Source: Planctomycetota bacterium
Lineage (GTDB): Bacteria > Planctomycetota > Planctomycetia > Pirellulales > Thermoguttaceae
DNA: 5,006 nucleotides
Assembly (NCBI GenBank): GCA_025356915.1
Contig: JANXQG010000445.1
Location: 1-5,006, forward strand
Direction: 5' to 3'
Below, one piece after another: positions 1-4,973 of this stretch; the stretch's first letter is position 1; every line of letters begins with the position of its first letter. The notes below the pieces were generated by a model. That model searched no databases, was not told the DNA's origin, and worked only from the letters and a program-made list of their open reading frames with translations. The translations under genes and the position numbers were made by a program.

Positions 1-68
1 CTCCTAACTCCTAACTCCTAACTCCTAACTCCTAACTCCTAACTCCTAACTCCTAACTCCTAACTCCT
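1..68. repeat. Heptamer tandem array (CTCCTAA), direct orientation, cut by window edge
   Basis: Nine perfect copies of CTCCTAA run from base 1 to 63, followed by CTCCT, and end two bases before the ATG at 70. The array reaches the window edge, so its true length is unknown. Seven is not a multiple of three and the unit holds TAA on this strand and TAG on the other, so all six frames are closed. There is no Shine-Dalgarno sequence on the coding strand before the gene at 70; the array instead carries CUCCU, the complement of AGGAG. The same heptamer recurs in both orientations at 1027-1167. Confidence 0.97.
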
Positions 69-69
69 T

Positions 70-1017
70 ATGTCCATCCTCCAGGAATACTCCGACAATC
101 GCGGCGTGGCGCTTCGCGTCGATCGTGAAAATGGCATCATCCATGGCGTCAAGCTATTGGGCGCCGTCTCCAAGAAGGGCCGCGAGTATCCGCGCGATGT
201 GATGGCCAAGGCGTTGCCCATGTACGAAGGACAGCGCGTCAACGTCGATCACGTCGAGCCGGGCCAACGGCGTTCGCTCCGCGATCGGATCGGACTGGTC
301 AAAAACATCACGCTCAAGGATGACGGCCTCTATGGTGACTTTCACTTCAACCCAAAACATGCACTGGCCGAGCAGATTGCCTGGGATGCGGAAAACGCCC
401 CGCAAAATCTCGGCTTCTCGCACGATACTCGCGGATTCAGTCGCAGCTCTGGGGGCAAGATAGTGGTCGAGTCGATTGACAAGGTGCTTTCGGTGGACTT
501 GGTAGCCAACCCGGCAACGACAACAGGCCTCTTTGAATCAACGGATTCCGAACTATTTATTCCCAAGGAGAAAGAGATGGATATTACCCGTTTGACGATC
601 CAGGAGCTGCGCGAATCGCGCGACGACCTGGTGCAGACGATCTTGACCGAGGCCGATGAGGGAAAGGAAATTTCCGACCTCAAGGACCAGTTGAAAACAC
701 TCCAAGAGTCACTCGATGACTACAAGGCGGCCGAGGCGCAACATGCCCTGCAAGAGGCCATCACCGGCGAACTGAAGGCTGCGGGACTCGATCCAGCCAA
801 CAAGCAGCACGTTTCCGAGATCTTCTTCGAGGACTTGGCCGAAACGATCGATCCGATCAAGCGGAAGGCCAAGATCGATGATCGCAAGCAGCTTGTTGGA
901 AGTACGAAGCCGCCAAGCGGTTCGGCAGCGCCCAGCACCGGCAATCCGTTGCAGGAGTCGCAGGATGCGGCCGCCATTCCTTCATTAGCTCGACGGATCG
1001 CAAGATTCGTGAAGTAA
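70..1017 (+). CDS. Prohead protease-scaffold fusion protein
   Basis: A 315-residue phage head-maturation protease with a C-terminal scaffold domain. Seen: the N-terminal ~160 residues carry the two hallmark strands of phage prohead serine proteases, one with H61 (VNVDHVE) and one with S117 (LGFSHDTRG), the likely catalytic His and Ser. The third member is uncertain; H118 or D143 in SVDLVANPAT are candidates. Residues ~170-235 are rich in charge and leucine and look like a coiled coil. A Pro/Ser/Gly linker follows (~277-293), then a basic amphipathic tail (SLARRIARFVK) of the kind scaffolds use to bind capsid subunits. Known: such proteases act inside the immature head, cutting scaffold, capsid propeptide and themselves. 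Start: the ATG at 70 directly follows the heptamer array and has no Shine-Dalgarno sequence, so it is supported by homology-like content from residue ~18 rather than by a ribosome site. L-Q-E/L-x-E sites (E6, E156, E213, E229, E296) may be self-processing points. Confidence 0.85.
   Translation: MSILQEYSDNRGVALRVDRENGIIHGVKLLGAVSKKGREYPRDVMAKALPMYEGQRVNVDHVEPGQRRSLRDRIGLVKNITLKDDGLYGDFHFNPKHALAEQIAWDAENAPQNLGFSHDTRGFSRSSGGKIVVESIDKVLSVDLVANPATTTGLFESTDSELFIPKEKEMDITRLTIQELRESRDDLVQTILTEADEGKEISDLKDQLKTLQESLDDYKAAEAQHALQEAITGELKAAGLDPANKQHVSEIFFEDLAETIDPIKRKAKIDDRKQLVGSTKPPSGSAAPSTGNPLQESQDAAAIPSLARRIARFVK
565..570 (+). promoter_or_regulatory. Internal Shine-Dalgarno site for nested scaffold start
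   Basis: AAGGAG lies six bases before an in-frame ATG at 577, inside the protease-scaffold gene. It is the best ribosome site in the capsid cassette, stronger than that of the full-length protein, which has none. It falls exactly at the junction of the protease and scaffold domains, which makes chance less likely. Confidence 0.65.
577..1017 (+). CDS. Nested capsid scaffold protein (internal start of the protease-scaffold gene)
   Basis: Initiation at ATG 577 would make a 146-residue protein equal to residues 170-315 of the fusion. It opens with MDITRLTIQELRESRDDLV, a style of start familiar from stand-alone phage scaffold proteins (recognition from memory, not a search). It then has a Leu/Glu-rich helical stretch, a Pro/Ser/Gly linker and a basic amphipathic C-terminus. 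Known: many phages encode the scaffold by an in-frame internal start in the protease gene, lambda C/Nu3 being the classic case, which gives many scaffold copies per protease. It carries seven [L/I]-x-E sites, three of them L-Q-E followed by A or S, as expected for a scaffold destroyed during maturation. The alternative is that the site is unused and only the fusion is made. Confidence 0.6.
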   Translation: MDITRLTIQELRESRDDLVQTILTEADEGKEISDLKDQLKTLQESLDDYKAAEAQHALQEAITGELKAAGLDPANKQHVSEIFFEDLAETIDPIKRKAKIDDRKQLVGSTKPPSGSAAPSTGNPLQESQDAAAIPSLARRIARFVK

Positions 1018-1026
1018 GAAAAGAAT

Positions 1027-1167
1027 CTAGGAGTTAGGAGTTAGGAGTTAGAAGAAATTCTTTCTCCCTTTCCCCCTTTCTCCCTTTCTCCACCTCCTAA
1101 CTCCCCCTCCCCCTCCTAACTCCTAACTCCTAACTCCTAACTCCTAACTCCTAACTCCTAACTCCTA
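1027..1167. repeat. Inverted heptamer arrays around a polypyrimidine tract
   Basis: After the stop codon at 1017 come CTAGGAG, two copies of TTAGGAG and TTAG (1027-1051). A pure pyrimidine run of 34 bases follows (1058-1091), built from an imperfect 16-base duplication (1061-1076 and 1077-1091). Then comes one isolated CTCCTAA (1094-1100), and seven perfect CTCCTAA copies plus CTCCTA (1113-1167). The left arm, 1028-1051, is perfectly complementary over 24 bases to the right array in several registers, for example 1116-1139 and 1144-1167. A transcript could fold into a long slipping hairpin with a loop of roughly 65 to 90 bases. No run of T follows, so it is not a standard terminator. Confidence 0.95.
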
Positions 1168-1184
1168 TTCAGAAAGCTTTCCCC

Positions 1185-1748
1185 ATGGCATCCACTTTCC
1201 GCCACCGCAGTGGCCCCACGAACCCGGTCGCGGTTCTCTGTGACTCGACCACGCCGATCGAAATCGGCGACTTACTCTACTTCGATCCGGTAAGCAACAA
1301 GGCCAAACCGGCGTCCGCCATGGCCGATCAACTCACGTTGGCGCTCAATCAGGACGCTTTCCAACAGTTCTTCCTAGGCGTGGCCTTGCAGAAGAACGGC
1401 TTGCAGACGAACGAAACCGCGCCCCTCTACAACACGTTGAACCGCTTGCCGGCAAACGTCATCGAAGTTGCCACGACCGGCGACTTTGAATTCGATTGTG
1501 CGAGCACGACTTGGGTTCTTGGCGCGCTGGTTGGGGCATGTGAAAAGAGCAATGGCACGGCACTGGAAAACCAGAAAGTAGCCGTGCCGAATACCGCGAC
1601 AAACCCGTCGCAGGCGATCGGCAAGGCCGTTCCCGAGCCGAACGCGATCGGCAACGCACGGACGAGCGTCATTGTCCGAATCAGGTCCACCATCATAGCC
1701 GGTGGAATCCAGAACCAAGTTACTGGAAGTTCCAGCGGAGTAGTTTAA
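1185..1748 (+). CDS. Putative capsid decoration protein
   Basis: A 187-residue protein that I do not recognise by a firm family motif. It has no signal peptide or membrane segment and looks soluble and rich in beta strands (EIGDLLYFD, NVIEVATTGDFEFDC, TSVIVRIRSTIIAGG). Its tail is Gly/Ser-rich (VTGSSSGVV). Position is the main evidence: the slot between protease-scaffold and major capsid gene is where lambda gpD-type head decoration proteins are commonly encoded, and the size fits. It contains no [L/I]-x-E triplet despite seven glutamates, unlike the scaffold and the capsid N-terminus, which suits a protein that must survive or join after proteolysis. The start at 1185 has only a weak AGAAAG at 1171 as a possible ribosome site and follows the heptamer array. 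Another minor head protein is the main alternative. Confidence 0.6.
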   Translation: MASTFRHRSGPTNPVAVLCDSTTPIEIGDLLYFDPVSNKAKPASAMADQLTLALNQDAFQQFFLGVALQKNGLQTNETAPLYNTLNRLPANVIEVATTGDFEFDCASTTWVLGALVGACEKSNGTALENQKVAVPNTATNPSQAIGKAVPEPNAIGNARTSVIVRIRSTIIAGGIQNQVTGSSSGVV

Positions 1749-1752
1749 GGAA

Positions 1753-1886
1753 GTGAGAAGAGCGAGAAGGTGAGAAGATGAGAAGGGTGTGAAAGGAACG
1801 CCCGTTTTACTTCTCTTTTTACTTCTCTTACTCTTCGCACCTTTCGCACCTCTCGCACCTTTCACACTTTTCACACTTTTCACACA
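1753..1886. repeat. Purine-rich repeats followed by complementary 12-mer and 9-mer pyrimidine arrays
   Basis: The spacer between the putative decoration and capsid genes starts with degenerate purine 9-mers (GTGAGAAGA, GCGAGAAGG, TGAGAAGGG, TGTGAAAGG; 1753-1796). It then has two perfect copies of TTTTACTTCTCT (1805-1828) and six 9-mers: CTTCGCACC, TTTCGCACC, TCTCGCACC, two TTTCACACT and TTTCACACA (1833-1886). GTGTGAAAGG at 1787-1796 is the exact complement of 1858-1867, so the two halves can pair. This is the same purine-then-pyrimidine layout as in the previous spacer, but with unrelated units. No T-run terminator or promoter is evident. Confidence 0.9.
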
Positions 1887-1891
1887 AAGGA
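1886..1891 (+). promoter_or_regulatory. Ribosome binding site of the major capsid gene
   Basis: AAAGGA ends six bases before the ATG at 1898 and fixes that start. The last 9-mer of the array ends within this site, so folding of the spacer could alter its accessibility. Confidence 0.7.
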
Positions 1892-1897
1892 ATTTCC

Positions 1898-3202
1898 ATG
1901 AGAATCAACGCAAAAGAAATCGCCCGAGGGTTGCGGCTGGAAGGCGTGCAGAATCGCGGCAAGGAAGCCATCTTGGGTTCCCGCACCTGGGGCGATCTTC
2001 AGGAGGCCCTCGACTGCGGCAGTCGAGGCGAAGTCGGCGGCATCCATGCCGGAGACTTCTCGCTCCGTGCCCTAGCCGCCGAAACCATCTTCAGCAAGAA
2101 CGGCGACCCCGTGGGGCAAACGTTCATTGAGGAATACATGAACCCCGACAACGGCAGGCCGTTGCAGGAGGCCATGGGTGCCGTCGATTCGTCGGCTTTC
2201 GCCGGAATCACCGGGCAGTTGCTCATCAACCGCACGCTGGCAGCCTACACGGCGGAAGAGTTCGTGGCCAGCCGCCTTGTGCCGACCGTGCCAACCAGGC
2301 TTGATGGCGAGCGGATCCCGGGCGTTTACCTGCCCCGCGACCCGGGCAGCGACGTGACCATCGCCGGGGAAGGCGAGCCGCTCCGGTATGTCGGCTTCGG
2401 CGAGGAGTACGTAGAAACGCCGGCCACCGTCAAGCGGCAGCTTGGCATTGGCGTGACCAAGGAAGCGATCTTCTTCGATCGGACGGGCATGGTGCTCGAC
2501 CGGGCCGCCTACGTCGGCACGATTCTGGGACTCCAGAAGGAGAAGAATCTTCTGGGCGTGATGATTGGCGCCACGAACAGCTACAAGGAGAAGCGGAAGG
2601 GCGATTCGGCCGCCGTCTCCTTGAAGACGTTCTACTCGGCCACGGACAGCGGCCGGTGGGTCAATCACCTCGACGGCAACCCGTTGACCGACTGGACAAA
2701 CATCAATGCCGCCGAGGCGTTGTTCAGCGCAATGACCGACCCCAACACGGGCGAGCCGATCATCATCCCGAACACTCGGTTGATCTTCGCTCCCCAGATC
2801 AAGTTCCTGCCGTTGAACCTGATCATGCAGGCTACGCAGACCTGGCAGATGTCGGCGGGCTTCGTCGCGACGGGTATCAACACGTTGGGATCGAATCCGA
2901 TTCAGAACCTGGGCATCACCATGGCGACCAGCCGCCAGCTAATGGCCCAACTGATTGCCCAAATGGGAACCGACGCGGCCACCTCGGGCGGCTACTGGTT
3001 CTACGGCGATCCGACCGCCTTCGCCTACATGGAGAACTGGCCAATTACGGTCGTTCAGGCCCCGACCAACAGCGAGGCCGAGTTCACCCAGGACATCGTG
3101 GTCCGCTTCAAGGCAAGCGAACGCGGCACCCCGGCGATTATCGAGCCGCGCAAGTGGCAACGGCACCGCACACTCGCCACGAGCAGCTCCAGCGGGGCGT
3201 AA
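1898..3202 (+). CDS. Major capsid protein (HK97-fold type)
   Basis: A 434-residue phage-type major capsid protein, the building block of the icosahedral head. Residues 1-91 look like a charged propeptide or delta domain. Residues ~92-135 fit the N-arm, ~135-185 an extended E-loop (RLDGERIPGVYLPRDPG onward), ~193-225 the long spine helix (GMVLDRAAYVGTILGLQKEK). The rest fits the P and A domains, ending in the typical late strand WPITVVQAPTNSEAEF...DIVVRFKASERG and IIEPRKW. Two L-Q-E|A sites sit at residues 34-37 and 89-92. Cleavage at the second would leave a 343-residue mature subunit. After residue 92 the only [L/I]-x-E is I-I-E at 414-416, followed by proline. Placement after protease-scaffold and decoration genes agrees. 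The C-terminus is Ser-rich (TSSSSGA). The family call comes from recognition of layout and sequence style, not from an alignment. Confidence 0.85.
   Translation: MRINAKEIARGLRLEGVQNRGKEAILGSRTWGDLQEALDCGSRGEVGGIHAGDFSLRALAAETIFSKNGDPVGQTFIEEYMNPDNGRPLQEAMGAVDSSAFAGITGQLLINRTLAAYTAEEFVASRLVPTVPTRLDGERIPGVYLPRDPGSDVTIAGEGEPLRYVGFGEEYVETPATVKRQLGIGVTKEAIFFDRTGMVLDRAAYVGTILGLQKEKNLLGVMIGATNSYKEKRKGDSAAVSLKTFYSATDSGRWVNHLDGNPLTDWTNINAAEALFSAMTDPNTGEPIIIPNTRLIFAPQIKFLPLNLIMQATQTWQMSAGFVATGINTLGSNPIQNLGITMATSRQLMAQLIAQMGTDAATSGGYWFYGDPTAFAYMENWPITVVQAPTNSEAEFTQDIVVRFKASERGTPAIIEPRKWQRHRTLATSSSSGA
2162..2173 (+). other. Candidate maturation cleavage site in the capsid protein (PLQE|A)
   Basis: These codons encode L89-Q90-E91-A92, preceded by P88. 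The same P-L-Q-E context followed by a small residue occurs in the scaffold at residues 293-297. T4 gp21, a phage prohead protease, cleaves after E in (L/I)-x-E, so cutting after E91 is the predicted maturation event. This is inference from motif recurrence and position. Confidence 0.5.
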
Positions 3203-3212
3203 TGCGTGAGGC

Positions 3213-3343
3213 GTGAGTCTCCCCTCGCCCTGTACTCAGGGAGAGGGGCAGGGGGTGAGGCTCCCCTCGCCCTGTACTCAGGGAGAGGGGCAGGGGGTGA
3301 GTCTCCCCTCGCCCTGTACTCAGGGAGAGGGGCAGGGGGTGAG
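3213..3343. repeat. Three 42-bp hairpin repeats
   Basis: Three nearly identical units of exactly 42 bases (3213-3254, 3255-3296, 3297-3338) plus GTGAG at 3339-3343. They differ only in one base of the first ten (GTGAGT or GTGAGG). Each holds an 11-bp stem with one mismatch, CCCCTCGCCCT against AGGGAGAGGGG, around the loop GTACTC (3221-3248, 3263-3290, 3305-3332). Because 42 is a multiple of three, both strands stay open and give spurious repeated peptides (SPLALYSGRGAGGE on +, HPLPLSLSTGRGET on -). The element resembles GC-rich intergenic hairpin repeats common in several bacterial phyla. It may stop or protect the capsid transcript: a T-run lies at 3350-3354, but 17 bases after the last stem, so a standard terminator is not clear. 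Confidence 0.95.
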
Positions 3344-3362
3344 GGGATCTTTTTCCCCTTCC

Positions 3363-3391
3363 TTGACTCCCCTCGGCCATCCAGCCATAAT
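3363..3391 (+). promoter_or_regulatory. Sigma70-like promoter of the Uma2-panB pair
   Basis: TTGACT (3363-3368, five of six to consensus) is followed after exactly 17 bases by CATAAT (3386-3391, five of six). The downstream stretch TTATTTTAA is locally AT-rich in otherwise GC-rich DNA. Transcription would begin near 3398, giving a leader of about 50 bases before the ATG at 3450. It lies just past the 42-bp repeats, which would separate this unit from capsid transcription. Confidence 0.55.
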
Positions 3392-3438
3392 TTATTTTAA
3401 GTCTTACCCCCCCAAGCCTTAAGCCCTGTTCCTCCCTC

Positions 3439-3443
3439 AGGAG
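3439..3443 (+). promoter_or_regulatory. Ribosome binding site of the Uma2-family gene
   Basis: AGGAG ends six bases before the ATG at 3450, a strong site with good spacing that supports this start. Confidence 0.75.
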
Positions 3444-3449
3444 TCTGCC

Positions 3450-4112
3450 ATGAGCACCCTCTTGCCCGATGCACCGCCGACCGCATGGACGATGGCCGAT
3501 GTCCAGGCACGGCTGCCCGGCTTTCCTGCCGATCGGATTCGCACTTACCCTGCCCCAGGCACCGCCACCGAACAGGATGTCTTGGATGCCGAGGCCCGGA
3601 GCGACCGAATCTGCGAATTGATCGATGGAACCCTGGTGGAGAAAACCATGGCAACGAACGAATCGATGTTGGCATTGGCGCTGGCGTACCTCCTCCAGTG
3701 CTACCTCGATACGAATAATCTTGGCGTCCTAGCCGGCGAGGCGGGGCTTCTCAAAATATTCCCCGGCCAAATTCGTGCGCCAGACGTTTCTTTCATCCGC
3801 TGGGAGCGGCTCCCCGGCCGCGGGTCTCCCAAGCCTCCAATCTATGCCCTTGCTCCCGACCTGGCGATCGAGATCCTCTCCAGGGGCAACACGGAACGCG
3901 AGATGGATCGCAAGTTGCGCGACTATTTCGAGGCAGGTGTCCTCTTGGTCTGGTATATCGAGCCAAAAACCCGCACCGCTCGGGCTTACACCTCCCCGGT
4001 GGAATGGACCGAAATCGCCCCCGACGGTTCGCTCCTCGGTGGCGCAGTTCTGCCCGGCTTTGAATTGCCTCTCGCTGAATTATTCGCTCGCATCGAAGAA
4101 CCAAGCGAGTAG
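3450..4112 (+). CDS. Uma2 family (DUF820) putative restriction-endonuclease-like protein
   Basis: A 220-residue protein of the Uma2 family, which has a PD-(D/E)xK nuclease fold. Seen in order: a family-typical CELIDGTLVEK near residues 55-65 (E56), APDVSFI with D112, PDLAIEILS with E141, and DRKLRDYFEAGVLLVWYIEP with K155. D112, E141 and K155 match the expected catalytic Asp, Glu and Lys, so the site looks intact. Length is normal to slightly long for the family, with a ~20-residue N-terminal extension. There is no signal peptide or membrane segment. Known: these proteins occur in large paralogous sets in cyanobacteria and planctomycetes and their substrates are mostly undetermined, so no specific activity is claimed. 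It has its own promoter and ribosome site and runs 16 bases short of panB, suggesting co-transcription. Confidence 0.9.
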   Translation: MSTLLPDAPPTAWTMADVQARLPGFPADRIRTYPAPGTATEQDVLDAEARSDRICELIDGTLVEKTMATNESMLALALAYLLQCYLDTNNLGVLAGEAGLLKIFPGQIRAPDVSFIRWERLPGRGSPKPPIYALAPDLAIEILSRGNTEREMDRKLRDYFEAGVLLVWYIEPKTRTARAYTSPVEWTEIAPDGSLLGGAVLPGFELPLAELFARIEEPSE

Positions 4113-4128
4113 AGCAGAACTAAACCTC

Positions 4129-4929
4129 ATGCATCCCGAACCCCACGCGATTACCGTTCCGCAATTCACGGCGATGAAAGCCGCCGGTCGGAAGATCACC
4201 ATGCTGACGGCCTACGACCATGCCACGGCCCAATTGGTCGATGCGGCGGGGATCGAAGGTATTCTGGTGGGCGATAGTCTCTCGATGGTCGTGCAAGGCC
4301 ATTCCAACACGCTGCCGGTGACGTTGGAAGAGATGATCTATCACGCCGAGATGGTCGGCCGTGCCGTCCGTCATGCCCTGCTCGTCGTCGATATGCCCTT
4401 CCCCAGTTTTCATCTCGGCGTTTATCGTGCGATCGAAAACGCGGGACGAATCTTGAAGGAAACCCGCTGCCAAGCCGTCAAGCTGGAAGGGGGCGTGGAG
4501 CAGGCCGAGGTGATCGCGGGCCTGGTCTCGGCAGGCATACCCGTCATGGCCCATTGTGGCTTGCGCCCGCAGAGCGTGCATCAACTGGGCGGCTATCGCG
4601 TCCAGCGCGATGAAACGCGGCTGCTCGCCGATGCCCTTGCCGCCCAGCAGGCCGGGGCGTTCGGAATCGTGTTGGAGTGCATTCCCGCCGCATTGGCCGT
4701 GCGGATTACGGCCGAGCTGAAGATTCCGACCATCGGCATTGGCGCCGGGACGGGTTGCGACGGGCAGATCCTCGTCTATCACGACTTGCTCGGCCTGACG
4801 CCCGGCCGCATGCCGCGCCATGTGAAGCCCTACGCCGAACTGCATCGCACCGTAATCGACGCCGTCACCCGCTATCGCGACGACGTGCGGCAAGGTGCCT
4901 TCCCCGGGGCTGAGCAGACGTTCGAGTAG
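4129..4929 (+). CDS. panB: 3-methyl-2-oxobutanoate hydroxymethyltransferase (ketopantoate synthase)
   Basis: A 266-residue cytosolic enzyme that transfers a hydroxymethyl group from 5,10-methylenetetrahydrofolate to 2-oxoisovalerate, making ketopantoate, the first committed step to pantothenate and CoA. E. coli PanB has 264 residues, so this copy is full length. Seen: TMLTAYD (24-30), GILVGDSLSMVVQGH (44-58) with metal ligand D49, VVDMPF with D88, VKLEGG with K118 and E120, AHCGLRPQSV, VLECIP with E183 as the likely catalytic glutamate, and TIGIGAG. All expected active-site residues are present. The frame is open back to 3775, but that would overlap the Uma2 gene by over 300 bases; the start at 4129, before HPEPHAITVPQF, gives the normal length. 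No clear Shine-Dalgarno sequence precedes it, so coupling to Uma2 translation is plausible. panC and panD are not in the window. Confidence 0.96.
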   Translation: MHPEPHAITVPQFTAMKAAGRKITMLTAYDHATAQLVDAAGIEGILVGDSLSMVVQGHSNTLPVTLEEMIYHAEMVGRAVRHALLVVDMPFPSFHLGVYRAIENAGRILKETRCQAVKLEGGVEQAEVIAGLVSAGIPVMAHCGLRPQSVHQLGGYRVQRDETRLLADALAAQQAGAFGIVLECIPAALAVRITAELKIPTIGIGAGTGCDGQILVYHDLLGLTPGRMPRHVKPYAELHRTVIDAVTRYRDDVRQGAFPGAEQTFE

Positions 4930-4945
4930 GGGCGGAAGGAAGGGA

Positions 4946-4973
4946 CTGGGGATTGGGGGCTGGGGATTAGGAA
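4946..4973. repeat. G-rich 14-mer repeat after panB
   Basis: CTGGGGATTGGGGG (4946-4959) is followed directly by CTGGGGATTAGGAA (4960-4973), a 14-base unit in two copies that differ at three positions near the end. It begins 17 bases after the panB stop within a purine-rich stretch from 4930. The remaining bases to the window end hold no gene or terminator I can support. Confidence 0.75.

Noticed and set aside
1..1167. CRISPR array or telomere-like repeat from the TTAGGAG heptamers
   Set aside because: There are no spacers between units, so it is not CRISPR; the unit is TTAGGAG rather than a known telomere unit and lies between genes in both orientations.
1374..1883. 169-codon open frame on the minus strand with a repetitive basic start (VKSVKGARGAKGAK)
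   Set aside because: The repetitive start is the 9-mer array read as three codons per unit, and the rest is antisense to the putative decoration gene; no family features.
2166..2176. AGGAGG just before ATG at 2174 as an internal start for a pre-truncated capsid protein
   Set aside because: Only two bases separate the motif from ATG, too short for normal initiation; the sequence is explained by the LQEA codons.
1720..3202. Similar Ser-rich C-terminal ends of the putative decoration and capsid proteins (SSSG with related DNA)
   Set aside because: The match is a few codons of low-complexity sequence and does not by itself show duplication or a shared function.
2656..3216. 186-codon plus-strand frame inside the capsid gene
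   Set aside because: Out-of-frame shadow with Arg/Gln/His-rich low-complexity translation and no ribosome site.
3343..3358. Intrinsic terminator formed by GGGGA...TCCCC with the T-run at 3350-3354
   Set aside because: The stem is only five base pairs and the T-run lies in its loop; the strong repeat hairpin ends 17 bases before the T-run.
3206..3422. Open frames on both strands giving 14-residue peptide repeats (SPLALYSGRGAGGE, HPLPLSLSTGRGET)
   Set aside because: They arise because the 42-bp DNA repeat is a multiple of three and has no stop; the unit is a non-coding hairpin repeat.
3775..4128. 118-codon N-terminal extension of panB
   Set aside because: It overlaps the intact Uma2-family gene in another frame and would make PanB far longer than the family; the ATG at 4129 gives the normal length.
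4120..4893. 257-codon minus-strand open frame opposite panB
   Set aside because: Antisense shadow of a GC-rich, clearly functional gene; the translation is His/Gly/Arg-rich with no recognisable domain.
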